Origin: Clostridium thermarum
Lineage (GTDB): Bacteria; Bacillota; Clostridia; Clostridiales; Clostridiaceae
Direction of reading: 5' to 3'
DNA: 64,000 nucleotides
NCBI RefSeq assembly: GCF_006351925.1
Contig: NZ_CP040924.1
Span: 2,423,860 to 2,487,859 of the forward strand
Part shown: piece after piece, positions 16,254 to 25,287 of the stretch
Layout of the letters: each line of letters begins with the position of its first letter
Position numbering within the stretch: position 1 is the first letter of the stretch
Program-made: the position numbers and the translations under genes
Notes under the pieces: generated by a model
The model's database searches: none
What the model was told of the DNA's origin: nothing
What the model saw: the letters and a program-made list of their open reading frames with translations, nothing else

Positions 16254-16819
16254 TTAAAGTAAAAAAGGGTGGCAATCCACCCTTTTAATATTATAAATAT
16301 TTTTTGCTTTTTCTAACTCTTCCCTGCAGCACCGTTCCACACTATAACTTGCTTTATGGTAAAGCTCCGTTAGTTCAGCATAATTTTTTTCTGAAACACT
16401 TTCAATCTTGCAGGATATATCACTCGCAGTGTTATGCCTTTCCTCCATACACTCTAATAGCGCTGATTGAATTCTAGGGGTTGCTCTGTTTATTTCATCT
16501 GCCAATAGAATGTTTGCAAAAACCGGCCCTCTTCTAAAGGTAAATTCACCAGGCTTTTGATTATAAAAGTTTATCCCGGCTAAATCTGAAGGCAGCAAAT
16601 CCGTTGTAAACTGCACTCTTTTGAAATCTCCGCCAGTTGATTTTGCAAAGCCTTGGCCAGCATAGTTTTACCTGCACCTGGTACATCCTCCATAAAGACA
16701 TGACCACCACAAATTATGCTGGTCAGAATTACATCTATTATCTTTTCTTTGCCGACAATTACTTTATTGATATTTTCCTTAATCTTCAAACTTAGTTCCT
16801 TGATATCTTCAGCTTTCAC
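16254..16819 (-). pseudogene. Decayed moxR ATPase joined to a transglutaminase-type C-terminus
   Basis: The first part reads as a MoxR AAA+ ATPase: VIVGKEKIIDVIL, Walker [15 protein letters not shown], and after a frame change [18 protein letters not shown] and Walker [16 protein letters not shown] up to LLECMEER. One base is missing near 16646. Restoring a C there on the plus strand gives the family sequence [16 protein letters not shown] without a break. Directly after MEER the protein jumps to [20 protein letters not shown], which looks like the end of a membrane transglutaminase (DUF4129 region). The moxR-DUF58-transglutaminase operon thus appears collapsed by an internal deletion. A GTG with a GGGGAG site at 16819 is the likely original start; the open frame extends to 16855. 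Confidence 0.85.
16261..16288. terminator. Bidirectional terminator after DUF4363
   Basis: AAAAGGGTGG, loop CAAT, CCACCCTTTT. It ends the DUF421-DUF4363 pair, and on the other strand it encodes the last codons of the moxR/transglutaminase remnant. Confidence 0.85.
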
Positions 16820-16856
16820 TCTAATCTCCCCGCAAGTTATAGAATTTAATTCCATT

Positions 16857-17156
16857 AATACGAATTTTACAATATTAATTATTACACAGGTTCACATTGA
16901 AATAACTACCAATTGTCTATAAAATATAAATGATAGTTTAAAATGTGGTTTATAGCAGAGAAAAATCCTAACTTTAAAAAGAGTTAATATGTATATCTTG
17001 GTAAAAAAGAAAGCTGAAGAGTAAAAAAGTTATAAAAAATCCATAATAGATATAGAAAAATAAAGCTGATTGCTTTATAATGAAATTGTACATATAAGTC
17101 CCAGTGGGTCATTGTATGTCCCAAACCATGTATTTTATATGAAAGGTGGAATATAA
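16857..17156 (+). other. Intergenic region upstream of fba
   Basis: About 300 bases without a gene. AT-rich with TATAAT at 17076-17081 as a possible -10 element for fba, but no convincing -35. A GTCCCA word occurs twice (about 17099 and 17118) in the likely leader. No known riboswitch or clear hairpin was seen. Confidence 0.4.
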
Positions 17157-18086
17157 ATGGCATTAGTTACAACTAAAGAAATGTTCAAAAAGGCCTATGA
17201 AGGCGGCTATGCTATCGGTGCATTCAACATCAATGACATGGAAATTATCCAGGGAGTTGTAAATGGAGCAAAAGCAAAGAATTCAGCAGTAATTCTTCAG
17301 TGCTCAACAGGAGCATTAAAATATGCAGGTGCAAGATACTTAAAGGCTATGGTTGATGCTGCTGTGGCTGAAACCGGATTAGATATAGCATTACATCTTG
17401 ATCACGGTCCAGATTTAGATGCTGTTAAACAGGCAATAGATGCTGGATTTACATCCGTTATGTTTGATGGCTCTCACTTTGAATACGAAGAGAATGTAAG
17501 AAGAACAAAGGAAGTAGTTGAATACGCTCATGCTAGAGGCGTTGTTGTTGAAGCTGAGCTGGGAGTACTTGCCGGTGTTGAAGATGATGTTCAAAGCGAT
17601 CATCATGTATACACTGACCCAGATCAAGCTGTAGACTTTGTAAACAGAACTGGCGTTGATTCCTTAGCTATAGCTATTGGAACAAGCCACGGTGCATTTA
17701 AGTTTACAGGCGAAGCTAAATTAAGATTTGATATCCTTGAAGAAATTCAAAAGAAGTTACCTGGATTCCCAATTGTTCTTCACGGAGCTTCAGCTGTTGA
17801 TCCAGAAGCTGTTGCTACATGCAACAAATACGGCGGAAACATTGCCGGTGCTAAAGGAATTCCTGTTGAAATGTTAAGAAAGGCAGCATCAATGGCTGTA
17901 TGTAAGATTAATATGGATACAGACCTAAGACTTGCTATGACTGCAGGAATAAGAAAAGTATTTGGAGAAAATCCAAAGGAATTTGACCCAAGAAAGTACC
18001 TTGGAGAAGCTAGAACTGCTATCCAGAAGACTGTTGAAGATAAAATAGAAAATGTACTTGGTTCCGTAAACTCAATGAGCAAGTAA
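17157..18086 (+). CDS. fba: Fructose-1,6-bisphosphate aldolase, class II
   Basis: A 309-residue zinc-dependent glycolytic aldolase that splits fructose-1,6-bisphosphate into dihydroxyacetone phosphate and glyceraldehyde-3-phosphate. Motifs are GAFNINDMEIIQGVV, the zinc/catalytic LHLDHGPDLD, SVMFDGSHFEYEEN, VEAELGVLAGVEDDV and the second zinc histidine region VLHGASAV. KINMDTDLRLA near the C-terminus binds phosphate. Length and motifs fit the bacterial FbaA type. Codon use is more biased than in neighbours, as expected for a highly expressed gene. It is monocistronic, ending in a strong terminator. Confidence 0.98.
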   Translation: MALVTTKEMFKKAYEGGYAIGAFNINDMEIIQGVVNGAKAKNSAVILQCSTGALKYAGARYLKAMVDAAVAETGLDIALHLDHGPDLDAVKQAIDAGFTSVMFDGSHFEYEENVRRTKEVVEYAHARGVVVEAELGVLAGVEDDVQSDHHVYTDPDQAVDFVNRTGVDSLAIAIGTSHGAFKFTGEAKLRFDILEEIQKKLPGFPIVLHGASAVDPEAVATCNKYGGNIAGAKGIPVEMLRKAASMAVCKINMDTDLRLAMTAGIRKVFGENPKEFDPRKYLGEARTAIQKTVEDKIENVLGSVNSMSK

Positions 18087-18095
18087 TTTTAATGT

Positions 18096-18125
18096 AAAAA
18101 ACCACGGTTATCCGTGGTTTTTTTA
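18096..18125. terminator. Bidirectional terminator after fba
   Basis: AAAAACCACGG, loop TTA, TCCGTGGTTTTT, between two convergent genes. Confidence 0.9.
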
Positions 18126-18659
18126 CTTTATCTCTTTTACACACCAGCGATTATCTTCCTTTATTATCAATAGAATTTCCTCTGTAGGTTCAGCGGGCCC
18201 TGAAGAGGTTTCCCAACAGTACTTAATTTTAACCTCATAGATATCATTTGTAAGTTGCTTTCTGCTTAAAACCTCATACTTACTGAGCCAAGGACTGGAT
18301 CCACCTATAATCCAAAAGCTTTCATCAGCCTTGCCCCACTTTTTAATCATCTCTTCTTTTAGTTTTTCACAGGCAACTGCATATTTAAAGACACCATTTC
18401 TCATCTTATCGGCTTTTGTCCAAAGTTCTATGACCTGGTCTAAGCTTGTAGCGCCAAACTCATCCAAAGCCTGCTGAAAAAAGGATACCTGTGCCTTTGA
18501 TTGCTGGTGAGACACCGGCTCTCTACCGATGCTCTTTTCAACTATTTTGCTTTGAGGTTCAATTCTTGCACTTACATTTTTTACTTGTGGCATTGAAAGA
18601 AGCATTGCTCCAATAAATATCAGTAAAATTAAATCCCTTATTCTGTTCAAAAACCTCAC
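18123..18659 (-). CDS. Hypothetical exported or anchored protein
   Basis: A 178-residue protein with a basic start and an N-terminal hydrophobic segment (LILLIFIGAMLLSMP) that can act as signal or anchor. The mature part has a helical region (QALDEFGATSLDQVIELWTKADKMRNGVFKYAVACEKLK) followed by beta-rich sequence (YEVLSRKQLTNDIYEVKIKYCWETS; ILLIIKEDNRWCVKEI). That ending is common in NTF2-like lipoprotein domains. I do not recognise a named family. It may share a direction and transcript with the nucleoid-associated protein gene upstream. Confidence 0.65.
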   Translation of the reverse strand: MRFLNRIRDLILLIFIGAMLLSMPQVKNVSARIEPQSKIVEKSIGREPVSHQQSKAQVSFFQQALDEFGATSLDQVIELWTKADKMRNGVFKYAVACEKLKEEMIKKWGKADESFWIIGGSSPWLSKYEVLSRKQLTNDIYEVKIKYCWETSSGPAEPTEEILLIIKEDNRWCVKEIK

Positions 18660-18744
18660 ATCCTTTGATAAACTAATTTATATTTAGCTTATCTCATTGT
18701 GAGGTTTATTATTTAAAAAAATTAAATATTCGCTATAAATACTA

Positions 18745-19779
18745 TTACTTTTCTATATAATTCATAACATGTTTAATAACCATGTTGATACTGCCATCAC
18801 CGTTTCTTATAATTTCAAATTTTCTGCTGTCATGATAGGTATCTGCATCTATGTATAAATCTATTTCCTTATCAATTTTCAGCCTGATTCTTTTTAATTT
18901 CTTTTCTACCCATTGTTTATCTACAGGTAGTTTTTCTTCTATACCTTGAGATTGAACAAAGGCCACAAAAGCTTGCTTTTCATATTCATCTTCAAAAATG
19001 TTACTTGATAGTTCTCTAATATCTATATGGTCTTCTTCCTTTAAGCTTTTCTTAATAGCAGACCTTATATTTTCTGCCTTAACAGCGTCATTAACAGCAT
19101 TTGCACGGGTCCAGTTTTCTGCAGCATTTAGAAAGCTTTTAGTAAGATCTCTCTTACTGTTTATAAGAGTACATCCTAAAAAGCTGCTCAAGAAATACTT
19201 TGCTCCATACTCATCTCCCTCACCCTTTTTGCCTTGTTTATCAATAACCATCAAATGATAGTTTGCTTCCTCTGTCATTGGTATGATAAAAGCACATTTC
19301 TGAATCTTTTGTGCACTTACCGGAAGACCAGTGGCTTGTGGTATGATCTTTATACTCATTCTATTATCTACGAAATCTATTTTATGAGTGTAATTCTTCA
19401 CATAATCCATTTTAAAAAGGCCAAGCATCGGTCCAAATTCAGTAGAAAAAGCTACTGCCATCAAATCACAGGATGGAATACTACTATTTGTTTTCATAAT
19501 TCCAAAAAGTGTTCTTGCAATTTCCTGTGACGCCTCTATAATTGTACAATGCCCATTAAGGTATTCTTGAGTAACTTCCTTAATAATCCCTCTACCAGAA
19601 TTAAAAAGAGCATATTTAAGCTCTTCGTCTTTCAATGCTCTTTCCACATGTCTTAAAACAAATTTATGTACTTCTTCATTTAATTCAAGAGGATACTCAT
19701 TTAAAATGGGTTCGTCGGAATTCACATCAAGTATATGTACAATAGCTTCATTTATGTTCACTTCATTAATGTATTCCAA
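18745..19779 (-). CDS. Nucleoid-associated protein (37-kDa, NdpA/YejK family)
   Basis: A 344-residue cytoplasmic protein. Family outline: the start INEAIVHILDVNSDEPILNEYPLEL, AVAFSTEFGPMLGLFKMDYVKNYTHKIDF, and the C-terminal part with DEYEKQAFVAFVQSQGIEEKLPVD. In proteobacteria the family is nucleoid-bound; it also occurs in Firmicutes with unknown role. It lies in a run of three same-strand genes with 18123-18659 and 19812-20321. Confidence in the family is good; a DNA-binding role here is inferred. Confidence 0.8.
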   Translation of the reverse strand: MEYINEVNINEAIVHILDVNSDEPILNEYPLELNEEVHKFVLRHVERALKDEELKYALFNSGRGIIKEVTQEYLNGHCTIIEASQEIARTLFGIMKTNSSIPSCDLMAVAFSTEFGPMLGLFKMDYVKNYTHKIDFVDNRMSIKIIPQATGLPVSAQKIQKCAFIIPMTEEANYHLMVIDKQGKKGEGDEYGAKYFLSSFLGCTLINSKRDLTKSFLNAAENWTRANAVNDAVKAENIRSAIKKSLKEEDHIDIRELSSNIFEDEYEKQAFVAFVQSQGIEEKLPVDKQWVEKKLKRIRLKIDKEIDLYIDADTYHDSRKFEIIRNGDGSINMVIKHVMNYIEK

Positions 19780-19811
19780 AGTATGTCACCTCTATAAAAG
19801 CCTTGATTAAA

Positions 19812-20321
19812 TTATAGGAATTTCTTTACCGCCTTTGGATTGTACCTATAGCACAAATCTATAAATTTCTCATTAGGCACAAAGTGTATCTGCATCCTAT
19901 TGGTTCCCCCTGTTACCATGGCAGCATATACTCTTTCCTTAGAGGTTGAAGGATAAAGCTTTAAAACTTTTTCAGGCTTATTTGAGAAATCTTTTACCGG
20001 GTCGCTATCCAGCGGAGCCAATAACTCAATTTCTTTGGCACTGAAACTGACTAGTCTCTTTCTGGATTTCATTTCATATATTACATCTATATCTATATCC
20101 CCATTAGTAAAATCATATTCATATTCTCTATATAACTTTTTCTTCAGAAAGAATAAGCCTACTGCGGTTCCGATAGCTATAACAGCCAAGGGAAGATTCA
20201 TTCCACCGCCTACGAATAAGAAACCCAATACTCCAAATACATAAGTTGCCCCGTTAGCAAAGGAATAAGCCGCTGTTTTTTGCGTAGTTACTAATTGTTC
20301 ATAAAAACTGTCCATAATCAC
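19812..20321 (-). CDS. DUF6106-like membrane protein
   Basis: A 169-residue protein with two adjacent membrane helices near the N-terminus (ATYVFGVLGFLFVGGGM; LPLAVIAIGTAVGLFFL) and a cytosolic beta-rich domain (YEYDFTNGDIDIDVIYEMKSRKRLVSF, then MQIHFVPNEKFIDLCYRYNPKAVKKF). It resembles small Clostridia proteins named DUF6106, from memory. The start may be GTG 20321 (GGAAGG site) or ATG 20315. Function is unknown. It may be cotranscribed with the NdpA-family gene 32 bases downstream. Confidence 0.65.
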   Translation of the reverse strand: MIMDSFYEQLVTTQKTAAYSFANGATYVFGVLGFLFVGGGMNLPLAVIAIGTAVGLFFLKKKLYREYEYDFTNGDIDIDVIYEMKSRKRLVSFSAKEIELLAPLDSDPVKDFSNKPEKVLKLYPSTSKERVYAAMVTGGTNRMQIHFVPNEKFIDLCYRYNPKAVKKFL

Positions 20322-20464
20322 ACCAAACCTTCCAATTTCATAAATATTAACTATTGCTATTGAACTTTTTATTATTTATTATTATAACAGAGATTATATT
20401 TCATAGTCAAAGGATATATGCTCAAAGAAAATTATTTGTATACTTTTACAATTGAGGTGTTAAG

Positions 20465-21013
20465 ATGCATGAACTAGAAACAAGAATATTAGATATAGAC
20501 GTAGAAATAATCAGAAAAAAAATGCTAGAACTTGGAGCAGTAAAAGTAAAGGCAGAAAATCAAACAAACAATATTTTTGATTTTCCCAATCGTCAGCTTC
20601 TTAATAATAAGGGGTATGCCCGAATAAGAATAGCAGAAGATTTGTTAAACAACAAAAATGTATACTATATGACTACCAAAAAAATGATCAGTCAAGATAA
20701 GTTCAAGGTTATGGAAGAAAATGAAGTGATAGTTGATTGCCCTGATACGGCTGAAAATATATTTAAAACCTTAGGCTTAGAACTTGTTCAATCTATAAAA
20801 AAGTATAGGGAAAGTTATAAATATAAGAATTCACTCATAGAAATAGATATCAATGATAGAAATTTTTGTCCCTTCCCATACCTTGAGATTGAAACATATA
20901 GTGAGGATGAATTGCAAGAGATTGTGAACCTTCTTGGATATACCATGGATGATACCACATCAAAAACCATATATGAAATATTGGGCGATAGAGGTTTAAC
21001 TCCAGGACTATAG
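20465..21013 (+). CDS. CYTH-domain protein (class IV adenylate cyclase-like)
   Basis: A 182-residue CYTH/triphosphate tunnel protein. The N-terminal signature, ELETRILDID, has the alternating acidic residues of the family, with Arg in place of the common Lys of ExExK. Further tunnel residues are YARIRIAED, YYMTTKKM, YRESYKYKNSLIEIDIND and FPYLEIETYSEDEL. Such proteins hydrolyse or cyclise triphosphates, and many small bacterial ones are annotated CyaB/thiamine triphosphatase. The substrate is open. It is monocistronic with a GAGGTG site, divergent from the DUF6106-like gene. Confidence 0.88.
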   Translation: MHELETRILDIDVEIIRKKMLELGAVKVKAENQTNNIFDFPNRQLLNNKGYARIRIAEDLLNNKNVYYMTTKKMISQDKFKVMEENEVIVDCPDTAENIFKTLGLELVQSIKKYRESYKYKNSLIEIDINDRNFCPFPYLEIETYSEDELQEIVNLLGYTMDDTTSKTIYEILGDRGLTPGL

Positions 21014-21102
21014 CCTATTATCGAAAGTTAACTTGATCTTGCGACAATTTCCCCTATTTTTCGCCATAATGCTGATTAATAAAAAAAGTTTTTAAAAAGT
21101 TA

Positions 21103-21130
21103 TTGACTCTTTTTATAGACGTGATATAAT
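21103..21130 (+). promoter_or_regulatory. tRNA-Gln promoter
   Basis: TTGACT (21103-21108), 16-base spacer, TATAAT (21125-21130), ending 15 bases ahead of the tRNA. Confidence 0.8.
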
Positions 21131-21145
21131 ACATATTGTCGGTGA

Positions 21146-21220
21146 TGCCCAGTCGCCAAACGGCAAGGCACCTGCCTCTGGAGCAGGCATCTGTTGGTTC
21201 GAATCCAGCCTGGGCAGCCA
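21146..21220 (+). tRNA. tRNA-Gln (anticodon CUG)
   Basis: A 75-base cloverleaf with encoded CCA. Acceptor TGCCCAG pairs with CTGGGCA; discriminator G then CCA. The anticodon arm is CCTGC-CTCTGGA-GCAGG, so the anticodon is CUG, reading CAG. The T arm GTTGG-TTCGAAT-CCAGC is normal. It sits alone between its own promoter and terminator. This is the rarer glutamine isoacceptor in AT-rich genomes. Confidence 0.95.
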
Positions 21221-21221
21221 T

Positions 21222-21254
21222 AAAAGGACTTGAGTAATCAAGTCCTTTTGTTTT
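21222..21254 (+). terminator. tRNA-Gln terminator
   Basis: AAAAGGACTTGA, loop GTAA, TCAAGTCCTTTTG TTTTG directly after the tRNA. Confidence 0.88.
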
Positions 21255-21278
21255 GCTAAAAAAGTTCTTAAACCCGGA

Positions 21279-21833
21279 TTAAGCGTAGGGCACTGAGGAC
21301 AGGGAATAAAAATAGTCTTCCTTTGTGATAGAGTAGCATACATCATCCTGTATGCTTCCGTCATATATTTGACTAGCTTTTCTTAATATACCCTCATATT
21401 TAAAATTACACTTTTCAATTACTTTTTTTGATCTAAAATTAAAAGGAAAATGATAGCAGGATATAAGCTCAAGGTTTTCTTCTTCAAATAAATATTTAAT
21501 TACCCTATTAACTGCTTCAGGCATTAAGCCTCTGCCCCAATAGTGCTCAGACAGTACATAGCCAATCATTTTTGCCTTTACTTCTCCCCTCTTTCTATCA
21601 ACATGGGTACCGATTGACCCAATAACCTTTCCATTTTCTCTATACACTATAGCCCTAACCTCATCCTTTTCTATAAAGGATTGTAATATTCTTAAAGTTA
21701 CCTCCTTATTCCCATGGGGTTCCCAGCCTGCGTAAGGACCTACATTTGGATTCTTAGCGTATTCATAAAAATCCTCTAAATCTTCAATTTTCCATGGTCT
21801 TAATATCATTCTCTCTGTTTCTAATATTTTCAT
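21279..21833 (-). CDS. GNAT acetyltransferase (RimJ/RimL type)
   Basis: A 184-residue N-acetyltransferase of the RimJ/RimL-like subfamily. Family features are the start LETERMILRPWKIEDLEDFYEYAKNP, the beta-bulge region VIGSIGTH, then the acetyl-CoA loop IGYVLSEHYWGRGLMPEAV and the late VIEKCNFKYEGILRKA. Such enzymes acetylate protein N-termini, amino acids or drugs; the substrate cannot be deduced. The GGGGGAGAGG site fits ATG 21833 rather than an upstream in-frame start. It is monocistronic. Confidence 0.9.
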   Translation of the reverse strand: MKILETERMILRPWKIEDLEDFYEYAKNPNVGPYAGWEPHGNKEVTLRILQSFIEKDEVRAIVYRENGKVIGSIGTHVDRKRGEVKAKMIGYVLSEHYWGRGLMPEAVNRVIKYLFEEENLELISCYHFPFNFRSKKVIEKCNFKYEGILRKASQIYDGSIQDDVCYSITKEDYFYSLSSVPYA

Positions 21834-21984
21834 GAGCCTCTCCCCCAAATCCAATTAAATATCTAAATTATAACACTTATTCAATATAATGTACAGAATC
21901 ATAGATATTATTCCATTTCCTTACTTTCCTCTAATTACCTCCTATAATTTAGTTCCTCAATTATTTTCTGCAATTAATTACCCC

Positions 21985-22013
21985 TTGACGGTTTTTCTGC
22001 TTTAACATATAAT
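21985..22013 (+). promoter_or_regulatory. leuS promoter
   Basis: TTGACG (21985-21990), 17-base spacer, TATAAT (22008-22013), upstream of the T-box leader. Confidence 0.8.
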
Positions 22014-22039
22014 ATAAACAAAATTATACATATTAATTG

Positions 22040-22275
22040 CCATGATAAGGAGTAGTAGTGTATAGTCTACTTTAGAGAGCTGCTGGCTGGTGTAAAGCAG
22101 TGTAGTATATATATGAACTCGCCTTTGAGCATGATTGGTGATACAGTCTTGTAGACAAAATAGCCAGTCACGGGTTTGTCCGATATCGTAATAAAGTGAG
22201 GCTTACAGCCTAATTAGAGTGGTACCGCGGAAGTGTCTTTCGTCTCTTTGGAGATAAAGGGCGCTTTTTTTAATT
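22040..22275 (+). promoter_or_regulatory. T-box leader (tRNA-Leu specific) controlling leuS
   Basis: The T-box motif GAGTGGTACCGCGG (22216-22230) is followed by a terminator (22231-22271: AAGTGTCTTT/AAAGGGCGCTT enclosing GTCTC/GAGAT) with a T run. The specifier loop reads ATGAA-CUC-GCCTTTGAGC, so the specifier codon is CUC (leucine). This agrees with the downstream gene. Uncharged tRNA-Leu should switch expression on. Confidence 0.95.
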
Positions 22276-22297
22276 GAAATTTTAAGGAGGATAAAAA

Positions 22298-24748
22298 ATG
22301 GCTCGATACAGTACAGATGTAGACAAGAAGTGGCAGAGCAGATGGGAAAATACTGCCATATATAAGTTTAATCCCAACAACCCAGGTAAGAAACTATATG
22401 TTTTAGAAATGTTCTCTTACCCATCCGGTAGCAATCTTCACGCAGGGCATTGGTTCAATTACGGACCGGTTGACTCCTGGGCAAGAATGAAGAGAATGCA
22501 AGGTTATAATGTGTTTCAGCCAATGGGCTTTGATGCTTTTGGACTTCCGGCAGAAAACTATGCCATAAAGACAGGAATCCATCCAAAGGACTCAACCCTC
22601 AAAAATATTGAAACAATGGAAAAGCAGCTTAGGGCTATGGGGGCCATGTTCAACTGGGAGAATGAAGTGGTTACCTGTCTTCCGGAATATTATAAATGGA
22701 CTCAGTGGGTTTTCTTAAAGCTCTATGAAAAAGGATTAGCTTACAGAAAGAAGGCTCCTGTAAATTGGTGTCCTAGCTGTAATACAGTACTTGCCAATGA
22801 ACAAGTGGTAGAGGGTTCCTGTGAAAGATGCGGCACTGAGGTTACAAAGAAGGACCTTACACAGTGGTTCTTAAAGATTACAGACTACGCAGACGAATTG
22901 CTTGAAAAGCTTGATGATCTTGACTGGCCGGAAAAAACTAAAGCAATGCAAAAGCACTGGATAGGTAAATCCATAGGTTCCGAAGTAACCTTTAAGGTTG
23001 CTGACAGCGATCTTTCCTTCAATGTATTTACAACTAGGGTGGATACCTTATTCGGTGTCAGCTATGTGGTTTTAGCTCCTGAAAATCCATTAGTAGATCA
23101 AGTGACCACAGAAGAATATAGGGCAGAAGTCGAAGCCTATAAGGATGCTGCAAAGAAGCAGTCAGATATCGAAAGACAGTCTATTACAAGAGAAAAGACT
23201 GGCGTATTTACAGGTTCCTATGCCATTAACCCTATAAATGGCAAAAAAGTTCCAATATGGACAGCTGATTACGTATTGGCTACCTATGGAACCGGAGCAG
23301 TTATGGCTGTACCTGCCCATGACGAAAGAGACTACGCCTTTGCTCAAAAGTACAGCCTGCCTATAGAAAAAGTTATTGACGGTGGTACCGATGAACTCTT
23401 TACTGAAGACGGAGTACTGGTTAACAGCGGAGAATTCAGTGGTCTTTCTTCTGAAGAAGCAAGGGAAGCAATTATCACCAAGCTTCAAAGTTCAGGCCTA
23501 GGCAGCAAAAAAGTTAATTATAGGTTAAGAGATTGGCTGGTATCAAGACAGAGATACTGGGGCGCACCTATTCCTATAGTACATTGTGAAAAATGTGGAG
23601 AAGTGGCTGTTCCGGAAGAAAATCTACCTGTAGAATTGCCCTACAATGTAGAATTTGCCCCAGATGGAAAGTCACCGCTGGCTAAGAGTCATGAATTTAT
23701 GCATACTACTTGTCCAAAATGCGGCTGTGAAGCCTTGAGAGATCCTGATACCCTTGATACCTTCGTTTGTTCTTCCTGGTACTATCTGAGATATCCAGAC
23801 AACAAGAACAGTGAAAAAGCTTTTGATACTGATATTATCAATAAAATGCTTCCGGTAGATAAATATGTAGGCGGTCCGGAGCATGCTTGTATGCATTTGC
23901 TTTATGCAAGATTTATTACAAAAGCTCTCAGGGATATGGGATATCTCAATTTTGATGAGCCCTTCCTATCCTTGACTCATCAAGGCTTAATCTTAGGTCC
24001 TGATGGACAAAAGATGAGTAAATCAAAGGGCAATACCATATCTCCGGATGATTATATCAGTCAATACGGCTCTGATGTATTCAGACTATATCTAATGTTT
24101 GGTTTTGCTTATGATGAAGGCGGTGCCTGGAGCGATGATGGAATTAAATCCATAGCCAGATTTATAGACAGGGCTGAAAGATTACTTGACTCTGCTATAG
24201 AAGCCATTATAACCGGCAGTGGTAAATCCACTATAGATAAAGCAGAGAAGGAATTAAACTTCTGGAGACATACTGCTATAAAGGGAGTTAGTGAAGACTC
24301 CGAGAAGCTTCAGTTTAATACGGCTATAGCAAGAATTATGGAATTTACTAATGCACTTTCCAAATATATGGCTGAAACTGATAAGAATACTGCCTTCTTG
24401 AAGGAAACCGTAGAAGATTACATTAAACTTTTGGCACCTTTCGCTCCTCACTTTTCTGAAGAGATGTGGAATTCTTTAAATCCAGGCAATGATGAAAAAA
24501 CATACTCCATATTCAATCAAAGCTGGCCAGTACTGGATCCTTCTGCCTTAATTAAGGATGAGGTTGAAATAGCTGTACAGATAAACGGAAAAATTAAAGC
24601 TAAGTTAATGATTCCAACTGATCTTACAGATGATCAGATAAAGGAAGCTGCACTGACAGAAGAGAGTATAAAAGCTGCTCTTGAAGGTAAAACTATTGCT
24701 AAGGTTATCGTTATAAAGGGGCGCCTTGTAAATATTGTTGCAAAGTAA
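22298..24748 (+). CDS. leuS: Leucyl-tRNA synthetase
   Basis: An 816-residue class I synthetase. The HIGH motif appears as HAGH in [14 protein letters not shown]; the KMSKS motif is [10 protein letters not shown]. The zinc-type insertion is intact ([18 protein letters not shown]). The editing domain CP1 contains the conserved TTRVDTLFG and the VPAHDERD segment. The C-terminal anticodon-binding part ends [15 protein letters not shown], typical of bacterial LeuRS. Length is normal. Ribosome site AAGGAGG. It is controlled by the T-box leader and ends in its own terminator. Confidence 0.98.
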   Translation: MARYSTDVDKKWQSRWENTAIYKFNPNNPGKKLYVLEMFSYPSGSNLHAGHWFNYGPVDSWARMKRMQGYNVFQPMGFDAFGLPAENYAIKTGIHPKDSTLKNIETMEKQLRAMGAMFNWENEVVTCLPEYYKWTQWVFLKLYEKGLAYRKKAPVNWCPSCNTVLANEQVVEGSCERCGTEVTKKDLTQWFLKITDYADELLEKLDDLDWPEKTKAMQKHWIGKSIGSEVTFKVADSDLSFNVFTTRVDTLFGVSYVVLAPENPLVDQVTTEEYRAEVEAYKDAAKKQSDIERQSITREKTGVFTGSYAINPINGKKVPIWTADYVLATYGTGAVMAVPAHDERDYAFAQKYSLPIEKVIDGGTDELFTEDGVLVNSGEFSGLSSEEAREAIITKLQSSGLGSKKVNYRLRDWLVSRQRYWGAPIPIVHCEKCGEVAVPEENLPVELPYNVEFAPDGKSPLAKSHEFMHTTCPKCGCEALRDPDTLDTFVCSSWYYLRYPDNKNSEKAFDTDIINKMLPVDKYVGGPEHACMHLLYARFITKALRDMGYLNFDEPFLSLTHQGLILGPDGQKMSKSKGNTISPDDYISQYGSDVFRLYLMFGFAYDEGGAWSDDGIKSIARFIDRAERLLDSAIEAIITGSGKSTIDKAEKELNFWRHTAIKGVSEDSEKLQFNTAIARIMEFTNALSKYMAETDKNTAFLKETVEDYIKLLAPFAPHFSEEMWNSLNPGNDEKTYSIFNQSWPVLDPSALIKDEVEIAVQINGKIKAKLMIPTDLTDDQIKEAALTEESIKAALEGKTIAKVIVIKGRLVNIVAK

Positions 24749-24750
24749 AA

Positions 24751-24783
24751 TAAAAGCACCTAAAAGGTGCTTTTATTTTTAAA
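24751..24783 (+). terminator. leuS terminator
   Basis: AAAAGCACCT, loop AAA, AGGTGCTTTT ATTTTT directly after the stop codon. Confidence 0.9.
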
Positions 24784-24877
24784 TGTTTTTATAAACCTAT
24801 TGCATAATACCTCAAAGAGGTATATAACTATATTATAGTACTTTTTAAGTAATAATTATTTTCAATGAGGTGATTTT

Positions 24878-25207
24878 ATGAAACTTATAGATATTACAGA
24901 AGAAGCTTACAAAGAATTTAAAAACTTCTTAGATGAAAACGAAATAAAGGAATACAATATCAGAATTAATTTTGCTGGCAATAGCTGCAGTGGACCAGCT
25001 TTTAATATCTCTGTTGATACTCCAAAAGAAGGAGATGTTGTGGAAAAGGTAAAGGACATTACTTTTATGACTGAAAAAGACATCACTGATGAATTTGGCG
25101 GTTTTGTGTTATTATCTACAGAAGAGAATAATGGAAGAGGTATGTCCCTAAGACCATTAATAGAACCAGAAGGCGGCGGATGCAGCTCTTGTCCTGGTTG
25201 CCATTAA
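24878..25207 (+). CDS. HesB/IscA-like protein
   Basis: A 109-residue protein of the HesB/IscA-like fold: start LIDITEEAYKEFKNFLDENEI, then a cysteine in FAGNSCSGPAFNISVD, and a C-terminal GGGCSSCPGCH with three cysteines. Classical IscA has one upstream Cys and a C-terminal CxC; this version has an altered CxxCxxC tail as in the HesB-like proteins of anaerobes, some of which use selenocysteine (all codons here are Cys). It may carry iron-sulfur clusters or iron, but this is inferred. It is monocistronic, with a GAGGTG ribosome site. Confidence 0.8.
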   Translation: MKLIDITEEAYKEFKNFLDENEIKEYNIRINFAGNSCSGPAFNISVDTPKEGDVVEKVKDITFMTEKDITDEFGGFVLLSTEENNGRGMSLRPLIEPEGGGCSSCPGCH

Positions 25208-25248
25208 TATAGGATGTCTGAGCTTGAATGGATATTTTTCAAAAATAG

Positions 25249-25287
25249 AGCTGCCGCACATATAACATTGTGCGGCAGCTTTTTTTA
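25249..25287. terminator. Bidirectional terminator between the HesB-like and alarmone synthetase genes
   Basis: A perfect 12-bp stem, AGCTGCCGCACA/TGTGCGGCAGCT, with an 8-base loop and T7 on the plus strand. Confidence 0.9.
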
